DNA of 14,852 nt, taken from NCBI RefSeq assembly GCF_000611645.1, contig NW_014012475.1, positions 1 to 14,852 of the forward strand. The letters run 5' to 3'. Source of the DNA: Monoraphidium neglectum. Taxonomy: Eukaryota > Chlorophyta > Chlorophyceae > Sphaeropleales > Selenastraceae. The notes under the pieces were generated by a model. It was not told where the DNA came from. It made no database searches and saw nothing but the letters and a program-made list of their open reading frames with translations. Below are positions 8,417-14,852 of the stretch, piece after piece. The position numbers and the translations under genes were made by a program. The stretch's first letter is position 1; the number at the start of each line of letters is the position of its first letter.

Positions 8417-8685
8417 AGAACCTGCCCGTCACGACCCGCTGCACGACCCGGCGGGCCGCCTCACTCCTGAGACACAAGGGCAATCGCCCCATCCCCGCCC
8501 CCGACAACCCAGCTGATGTGGCCGGGGAGCGCGGCCTGTAGCGCAAGAGCGAGCGATTGATGTACTGAGAGATAGCGAATGAAGCGAGAGAGGCGTAAAG
8601 ACGCAGCGCACACCCCGTGAGACGGACAACAGTCAACGCCGGGCCGCCATCCTAGTCCCCGCGTGTGTGTTGGTGGGGCAGGGGC

Positions 8686-8699
8686 CTGTGGCGCCACAG
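8686..8699. other. Perfect 14-bp palindrome
   Basis: CTGTGGCGCCACAG reads the same on both strands. It lies about 270 bp after the stop of the DUF3110 gene. It may be a protein-binding site or chance; nothing in the sequence decides. Confidence 0.5.
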
Positions 8700-9103
8700 C
8701 TTCCGGCCCGCCGTTCCATTTGAGCTACTTTTCATTTTCCGGTGGACAGCCTTGCGGAGGGCTCTGGCGGCCTTGGTATCTTGGCCTGCATCTTACGGGC
8801 TCCCTTTGCTGGATGGCCTGATGCACGGCGCCCCTCGGAAGGGCATGCCGGCCTTGCAGCCGTCTGCGCGGCGCACTGGTGCTTCTCTTGGCTGCCCAGG
8901 GTACCAGCACCAACACCACACGCAACCAGGGCAACCCGCTGAGGCTGGCCTTCCGTGCGCGCCGGGTCCCACCCGGCTGCAGGGCCCTTGCCCTGTCCAG
9001 CTGCGGCTGGCTGGGGCCATGTGCAGCATGGGACGCTGTTTGCACTCCACGTGCCTAGCCTTGCACCCCACACGCGCTGGTATACGCGCGACTGCCTCGC
9101 ACG

Positions 9104-9668
9104 ACTGCACCCACAACCTTTGCACTGATTCACAATACATGTGCCGGCTGCACTGCTTCACCGTTGCGCCACCTCAAATCACTGCATCAACGGGCGGCCC
9201 AGTGCGAGCGCTCCAACACACCAATCACACCAACGGCAAGTGTACCTGAGCGGTCTCCAGGTTGGCCCCGCTTGCTTACCGTGGCAACTTGCTTTGTATG
9301 CAACATCAGGTTCACAGATTTCACCGCCATACGGCACTGTACAATGTGCGTGCACCTCTGTGCATGCGGATTAGTCACCAGCACGTGCAGCGCACCTGGC
9401 CAAGATGCACTTGTGTTGACAGCTTCTTGGCGCCTCTGTCTTGGTTTGCTTGTGCCCAGCGCAGCGCATCAGTGCGCGGACCGTCACCTGCCGCCTGTGA
9501 GCATGCCGTGAAGGACGCATGTGGCTGCAGTTTGATGGGTATGTTGTGCCGCTGTGGGGCTTGGTAGAGGCCAGCCCTGCCGCCAGGCAGATCCGAGGCT
9601 GGCTCGTGCGCCCACTTTGCCGCATCCTTGGTCGCAAATGCTTTCCCCTTATCCATAACTGCGATGGT
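9104..9668 (-). other. Possible minus-strand exon chain, unidentified
   Basis: Candidate exons run 9668-9396 (91 codons, from TIAVMDKGKAFATKD to QVHLGQ), then 9336-9280 (19 codons, CRMAVKSVNL to KQVAT), then from 9104 onward (SCEAVARIPARVGCK). Signals are acceptors CGCAG, GTACAG and GTGCAG with donors CAG|GTGCGC and ACG|GTAAGC, all in phase 0. The end of the chain is unknown. The 59-bp intron between the first two exons is short, no start codon exon is defined, and no family is recognised, so this is only a candidate. Confidence 0.2.
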
Positions 9669-9992
9669 CTGCGATCTTGGAAGCACACGAGCACGCCGGG
9701 TTGCAGCCGGCAGGTCATGTGGTGGCTTCGTGTGTCATGGAGCCACACATGTGTACATGTAGCATCAGGGGCCACAGCGCCCACGACTGAGGCGCGTGCT
9801 CCGTCCATCGCCTCCCCACCCCCCGAACCCCTCCTCTTTGCAACGACCCGCATGCTGGCCGGCTGCAGCGCCGGCCACGGGCACCATCACCATGGAATCA
9901 AGCCGCTTTCTGTCCCTGCAGCCGCGCGTGTGTGCGGCCGCCAGGCGCCTATGCTATCTTTCATGCCTGTCTGCGCCCGTCTCGTTAGTCAC

Positions 9993-10420
9993 CTTCGCCA
10001 ACCGCGTGTTGTAGCCAACTTCCTCGGCATCATTGGGCGTGTTGCGTGCATAGTCTGAGGGAAATCCTGAGGGGGTTCGAAGGCTGAGAGTAATATAACT
10101 CAAATACTCCTCAAGTATCCACATGCAAAATCTCGAGCCACCCTGCAGACGGGCTGCAGCTGAGGTGGCCACCAAAGGGGCCACCCATGCGTGTTGCACC
10201 CTTACTGACACCTTCGGGGACGTTTTGCTGGAGTCCAGCTGAGGGCGCATCGCTGGGGTGCTGAGAGCTCCACAAGTACAGGTCCTGCAGAAAACGCAAA
10301 TGGTCAAAAATGGTAAGCAAAACCCAGGACACAGTTGACCAGCGCGCAAGCAAGACAATCATTACCAAGGTGAACTTGTAGAACTGCCGGTGCGTGCTTT
10401 TTTTCTATATCAAAAACGAG
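9993..10420 (-). other. Possible minus-strand exons, unidentified
   Basis: Three pieces have good boundaries: 10420-10366 (acceptor CCCGCAG, donor TTG|GTAATG, open as LVFDIEKKHAPAVLQVHL), 10284-10206 (acceptor TTCTGCAG, donor TCA|GTAAGG) and 10066-9993 (acceptor CCCTCAG, donor AAG|GTGACT). The second and third join in frame as EGV-R-FPSDYARNTPNDAEEV, but the first piece ends in phase 1 and does not fit that frame. In the frame it does fit, the chain stops soon after. The conflict means at least one boundary is wrong. Confidence 0.2.
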
Positions 10421-10831
10421 CTGCGGGAAAGCAATAGCGTGTCGTGATCTGAGCGAACGACCACCCTGGCCTCTCAGTACGCGGGTACCAGAGTTTTTGA
10501 GGCCACTGACGCATTTTCAGAGCTAAATACGAGATCTTTGAGCGGCCACCGGGGTGCTAAACTTCCTTTTCGATTGGGGCCGGTGTGCATTTTTGCATCG
10601 CACCCCGCCTGATTTAGACGTGGACGATGATGCACTTTTTGTAGGTACATCACAGCAGCCAACGATGGCGCCTGTCATCACCAACTCATCAATGCCGTTT
10701 GGGTGGCCACAGCGTCCTTAGCAGTGCTTGCCAGACACAAACAAAACCTAATTTCTTTCTGTGCAACACCCGGGGCAGCACGGATCCCTGGACTGCTGCG
10801 GCCCCTGCGCTGCGCGGCGCGCCGCTGCCTG

Positions 10832-12295
10832 ATGCGCCGTGCCGCGGCGCTCGGCCACCCCGAGGCCGCTGACAGCGCCGCGGCCGGCAGGCATGTCGCC
10901 GCTGCCGATGCCACCGCCGCCGGACGCGCCGACGTGGCCGCGAGGACGACGCCTGCCGCGCCATCACCGCTGTCACTGCACCCTGTCACGCTCGCCTTTG
11001 GAGACGCCCGCCTAGATGCGGCGTACGCCCGGCACCAGGAGGAGTCCCTGATCGCAACGGACAAGTCCTCCCACGCGTTCCACATCGCGGTGTCTGTGCT
11101 GCACACAGGCTACGCCGCCTACAGCGCGACCGGCAGCCTCCTCTCGCCCGCCGCGGCGGCGCTGATGCTGCCCTACATCCTGATCGCGCTCGCGCACTGG
11201 CGCCTCAGCCGCACGGCCGCGTACGCGCGCCACCGGCTGGCGCTGCTGCTCGTGCTGGAGGCGGCGTACGCGGCGGTGTGCACGTATTCGATGCCGCGGT
11301 GGGTGCTGGTGCCGGCCACCAACTGGAAGCACTACGTCAGGGACTTCACCCTCGGCAGTGGCGTCCTCATATCCGCATGGTGGGTCGAGCGGCCAGCAGC
11401 ACCTGGGACGGGCGCTGGGCGCGAGGTCGACGTGTGGGTGGGTGTGATCGGCAGCCAAGACACACCTCAGTGCGTGGCGCCACGCAAGCTTGCACCGCGG
11501 CGTGCCCCCGCTAGTTCGGCGCGCTGTGCAAATCGGAGTGAGTGTGCATGACGGATGATCCAATCACAGACGCGTCACACCGCACCCGTATGCACTTACA
11601 TGTTCAATCACATCACACACATTTGCTTAAAACACACACACACACACACACACACTCCCTCTCTCTCTCTCTCGCTCTCGCCCTCACCCACAAGTGGAAC
11701 CCACTCACTCCCCTTCTCGCCCGCGCGCCGCAACGCCCCACGCCGCCTCGTCCCCGCCGGCAGGGTCACCATATTCTGCCTCAAGCCCACGTTCTGGCTC
11801 CATTACATAACCATCCCGCTGGAGCACCTGCTGCAGGCCGCCGTGCTCACGCCCCCGGTATGCGACGCGCTGACCGCCACGCCCTACGGCGCCGCCGTCA
11901 CCGCGCGCGCCGCCGCCGTGCTCGACGCGGCCGCGGCGGCCGGCGCGCTAGCCTCGCCGGCGTGCCCGCCGCGCGGCGGGCCCGGCGCTGCGCCCGGGGA
12001 GGCGAGGGACGTGTGTGTGCAGATGCTGTTGGCGTGGCAGGTGATGTGGTGCGCCAGCCTGGTCTACGGCAAGTTCCGCCTCGAGCGCGCCGCACGGCTC
12101 AAGTACGCGGCCTCGCAGGGCTGGGGCCCGATGAGGGACGCCTGGCCGCCCGCGCCGCCGCTGGTGCAGGTGCTCGTGCATCTGGCCGTGTACACGCACG
12201 TGCTGTCGGCGCTATGGGCGTGGCTCGGCTGCGCGCCGGGCGGGACGGGCGGCGCCGCCGTCGCGGTGCCGGCGCTGCCGACAGCGGCAGCGTGA
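10832..12295 (+). CDS. Polytopic membrane protein, family unknown
   Basis: Two exons, 10832-11379 and 11764-12295, join in phase 2 (donor GCATG|GTGGGT, acceptor CGGCAG) to give 359 residues. The join recreates a Trp inside a hydrophobic helix (SGVLISAW then VTIFCL). An Ala-rich N-terminus of about 55 residues is followed by LAFGDARLDAAYARHQEES and roughly six hydrophobic segments: about 83-100, 103-123, 136-153, 172-200, then two more in exon 2 around VCVQMLLAWQVMWCASLVYG and LVQVLVHLAVYTHVLSALWA. A Gly/Pro/Ala loop separates the halves. The frame stays open upstream of 10832 to about 10703 with no ATG, so an upstream exon is possible. An acceptor-like site (GGGGCAG) lies just before 10779. 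Strong GC3 fits a real nuclear gene. I do not recognise the family. Confidence 0.7.
11632..11680 (+). repeat. (CA)12 followed by (CT)n in the intron of the membrane-protein gene
   Basis: Perfect CA run at 11632-11655, then a CT-rich run to 11680, within the 384-bp intron (11380-11763). It lies about 80 nt upstream of the acceptor and has the same CA-then-CT order as the two DUF3110 introns. Confidence 0.9.
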
Positions 12296-13174
12296 GCGAC
12301 GGGCGGGCGGGAGTCGGACGGTCACAGTCGATGCTCAGGAATTGTGATAGAGGAGGGGTTCCAAGGGCCGAGGGAATCAGCACTTGGAAACAAATGCACA
12401 CTCTGCGTCTTGAGCACGCAGTTTCGCATGCGGGGGGCCCTCATGGCAGCTTCATGGCCGGGTGAGGCCCCGCGCGCGACACCGTCACCCGCCGTCACCC
12501 GAATCCGGCCGGGACGAACCGCAAAATCTACGCCTGCGGCTAGGGCGCCGGCGCCCTGGCCTGCACCACGCCGCGCACTGACAGGCGAGCACTGCGCGTC
12601 ATTTCATTGGGGCCCCTCAGCGCAAATCCGGGAGGGGCCCCGCAGGCACAGCGTCACCACTCATCTTTGAGCGCCGGCCAGGGCGCGGCGAGCGGTCAGG
12701 CCTCTGTTGTTAGCGGCCGCCGCGCCGCGACGTGTACGCCATGTTGATAGGCTGCTCAAGCAATCCTGGCATGCAAACCAGGTCTCCTGTCTCTCTCAGG
12801 CTGCATGCGGCCGCCTCCCTCCAAATGTGCTGGGGCGCCCACCATGCATGCCATGCATGCCCCTCGCTTTTGTTCCTAGCCTCGATAACTGCGTTTGCGA
12901 GGACAACTCTTAAACAGCTGCCGTCCTTTCTTGCTCCCATTGGATCAAAGCGTTCCGCCAGCGCCGCCCACCTTAACGCGTGCGCGCCTGAGATCTGGTG
13001 CGGATGCGCTCTTCTGTGGGGCGGTCGCCTGTCGAGAGGCGCTCCTACCGTGTCATGCGCTCACAGACTTGAAGCGTGACTCTGGTATGCTGGAATACAT
13101 CAGTCTACATGATCAAGTGCACATGTGTAATTGAAGGCGACTGTTTGCGTTCGAGGAGGGGCCATTATCAGGGC
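12296..13174. other. Intergenic region
   Basis: This contains the 3' UTR of the polytopic membrane protein and the upstream region of the next gene. It is GC-rich, with short local repeats (two CCGTCACCCG-like copies near 12481-12500 and two ATGCATGCC-like copies near 12844-12860). Open frames on both strands lack recognisable features. A TGTAA motif at 13126-13130 is the only candidate polyadenylation signal seen. Confidence 0.45.
13126..13130 (+). terminator. TGTAA polyadenylation-type signal
   Basis: TGTAA lies about 830 bp after the stop of the membrane-protein gene and only 44 bp before the proposed start of the next gene. If used, the upstream 3' UTR would be long and would run up to the downstream start. 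The motif may be chance. Confidence 0.2.
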
Positions 13175-14852
13175 ATGACGGCGCATGTGAGGAGGGGGTT
13201 TGAGATCAAGAGGGCAGGTGCGGCGGGTTTGGGAGGAGCTGCCGCAGGCCCGCTGCAGCCGGCTGCTCTCAAAGGCGTTCTGCCGCCTGATACGGTACCG
13301 CGCATTTATCTCATACTTTCATTATGTCGTTGTATTTCTTGCCCTAGTGCGGCTCGAAATGCCGCATAGGCGCCAGTCAGATGGGCCAGCGTTGATTGAC
13401 CGCGAGGCCCAGGAGGCCGAGGTCATCAGAGTGGAGGTAGGGGTGTTGCCATCTGCTACAAGAGCCTGGAGGCGCAGTTCCAGCAATGCTGGGGGCGTGC
13501 TGACAAAGAAGCCAGAGCCGGCCGGAGCCCGGGCGCCCGTGCACATCCATGTATCTGCGGGAGACAGCAATGGATGGCCCGATCTTGTCGTGGCTGAGAG
13601 GCCTCCTCAAGAGCCGGAAACCAGGAAGCGCCGTTGGCTGCAGGTGCGGCGATGCGTGTGCAACTGAGCATGCAGTCGCATTTCTCACGTGTGTGTGCTA
13701 TCCCGCAGTGCTGCCCTGCCGGTTGTATTGCTGCCGCGCTGCAGCTGCCGGCTCATGCACGCATGCAGCTGCCTAACACGGCGCCCCGGGGCCCCATACA
13801 GGCCAAGGCGTTCCTCCGGCGCGCGCTGCAACGCACCGTGATCCTGTTGGCGGCGGCGGGCATCGTCGCGGCGTCGGTGCTGCTGCCCGTGTCGCAGTCT
13901 CTCAAGGCAGAGGTGCCTGAGGAGCTCGTCCAGGTGCGCCGCGGCGCAGGGCAAGGGGCGTCCGCCGCGGGCGCGCCACCCAGGCCGCACGCGGCTGTCG
14001 TCGACGCGCGGCTGCCGTCGGCACGCAGGGCAGCCTCGAAGCCGCTGCGTCGCCTGCGCCGCCCGCGCTTAGCGGCCCGGGCCTGCGCCACGCCCGCATG
14101 GGACTGCCTCAGTGATCATGCAGCGCCTGCATGGCCCATGCATGGCACTGCCATGGCGCATGCAATAGTCAGCACTGTGCACTCCGCACCCTGCGGCAGC
14201 CCCATGCGTCCATCCTCCATCGGCCCCCACGCGCGTCCCCAGGTCCGCACCCCCCAGCCGTCCCTGCGCCTCATCGCCGGCTGGCCCAGCCCCGCAGTGG
14301 CGCTGCCGGCAGGCAGCGCAGCGGCGCTGCTGCCGTCGCAACTGCGGGGTGCGGTGCTGCAGGAGCAACGCGTGGCGGGGCTGCCAGGGATCACGCTTCT
14401 GGATTTCGGCAGCGAGACCGACCTGCAGGCTGCACTCGCGGCGCTCGCAAGTACCACAGGTGCGCTCGCGCTTCGCGCCAGCCGAAAGCTTGCCGGCGGC
14501 AGCAGGCGGCTGCCCCGTCGTGCGGAGCCCGCGCCCGCCTCGCCCGCATTTGGGGCAGCCGCTTGGGCGGCAGCTGCCACCCTTCCCCTGCTCCCTGATG
14601 ATGGCCTACCCTTGCCCCTTGGATTTTGCAACTTCACCCCTCCCTCAGGTCTGCGTTACGTGCTGAGGGACTTCCCCCTGGCCCAGGACTACCATATCGA
14701 CGAGGGCGGCGTTGTGACCCCGGACCAATTGTTTGATCGGGTGTGGGGCCCAAACACCGACGACGACGCCCTGCGGCGCTCGCGCCGGCGGCGCCGCCTG
14801 CGGCGGCGCCTCCTCCAGCGGTGGCAGGGCGTCGCCGCGGACAGGCGGCCGC
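13175..14852 (+). CDS. Single-pass membrane protein, N-terminal part (3' end outside window)
   Basis: Five exons (13175-13217, 13348-13643, 13802-13933, 14243-14459, and 14649 to the window edge) join through phases 1, 0, 0 and 1. Donors are GTGCGG, GTGCGG, GTGCGC and GTGCGC; acceptors are CCCTAG, TACAG, CCCAG and CCTCAG. About 297 residues are visible. The first 110 or so are charged and probably cytosolic. A hydrophobic helix (about 125-143, TVILLAAAGIVAASVLLPVS) after RKRRWLQ and FLRRALQR indicates a type II anchor by the positive-inside rule. A lumenal or external part follows, including GITLLDFGSETDLQAALAAL and LRYVLRDFPLAQDYHIDEGG, ending in an Arg-rich stretch near 14790. The layout resembles a Golgi enzyme or a receptor-like protein, but I recognise no catalytic motif. 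An exon upstream of 13175 cannot be ruled out. Confidence 0.6.

Larger units (their letters stand above)
8417..10665. other. Long region without a well-supported gene
   Basis: The left part should include the 3' UTR of the DUF3110 gene; no TGTAA was found nearby. A 14-bp palindrome lies at 8686-8699. Long open frames on both strands here lack domains and sensible composition. On the minus strand several stretches show good splice signals with open, moderately GC3 exons (listed separately), so one or more small or divergent minus-strand genes may be hidden here. The part from about 10300 to 10680 is noticeably more AT-rich. Confidence 0.4.

Noticed and set aside
8540..8640. Possible snoRNA or ribozyme after the DUF3110 gene (TTGATGTA and ACTGAGA words)
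   Set aside because: The C-box-like and D-box-like words are imperfect and I could not build a matching terminal stem or a hammerhead core.
8665..9249. Plus-strand frame of 194 codons
   Set aside because: Cys/His/Pro-rich without hydrophobic or domain pattern, no supportive splice sites, and overlapping equally long minus-strand frames.
9519..10058. Plus-strand frame of 179 codons
   Set aside because: The beginning looks protein-like, but the rest is Cys/His/Pro-rich, the acceptor before it is weak, and the opposite strand has better splice signals.
13200..13347. Read-through of the first exon region giving a hydrophobic segment (FISYFHYVVVFLALV)
   Set aside because: The stretch lies between a good donor (GCAG|GTGCGG) and a very good acceptor (TTGCCCTAG), so it is better explained as a pyrimidine-rich intron 3' end.

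Overview
The window looks like nuclear DNA of a GC-rich green alga. A chlorophyte is most likely, possibly of the Chlorella/Coccomyxa type, but this is inferred from gene content and not proven. The evidence is: coding regions split by short introns (about 130-390 bp) with GTGNGN-type donors; an Aurora-like kinase N-lobe of the algal ALK/CALK type; a DUF3110-type protein typical of plants, algae and cyanobacteria; a TGTAA motif downstream of one stop codon; (CA)n/(CT)n microsatellites inside introns; and long CAG tracts. I see no bacterial operon structure, tRNA, rRNA, CRISPR array or clear transposon. All gene models were built by hand from splice sites and reading-frame phase.

Layout. (1) 7-865, minus strand: the first three coding exons of an Aurora-like Ser/Thr kinase; the rest lies beyond base 1. 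(2) 866 to about 1783: a very GC-rich divergent upstream region with a 4 x 13 bp tandem repeat and a TATA-like element. (3) 2557-5217, plus strand: a three-exon gene for a 747-residue Ser/Pro/Gln-rich protein with polyQ runs of 22 and 29, one predicted membrane helix and an Ala/Arg-rich tail. It is probably preceded by a spliced 5' UTR. (4) 5218-6730: intergenic sequence with a TGTAA motif and a degenerate 41 bp tandem dimer. (5) 6731-8416, plus strand: a five-exon DUF3110-family gene (311 residues). (6) 8417 to about 10700: mostly unexplained sequence holding some weakly supported minus-strand exon chains. (7) 10832-12295, plus strand: a two-exon polytopic membrane protein (359 residues). (8) 12296-13174: intergenic. 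(9) 13175-14852, plus strand: the first five exons of a single-pass membrane protein gene, cut by the window end.

The genes do not form an evident pathway. The strongest unexplained patterns are sense-strand CA repeats towards the 3' end of four introns on both strands, a duplicated PIFK-x9-LSR motif in the polyQ protein, and a probable GC-AG intron plus a 20-nt first coding exon in the kinase.
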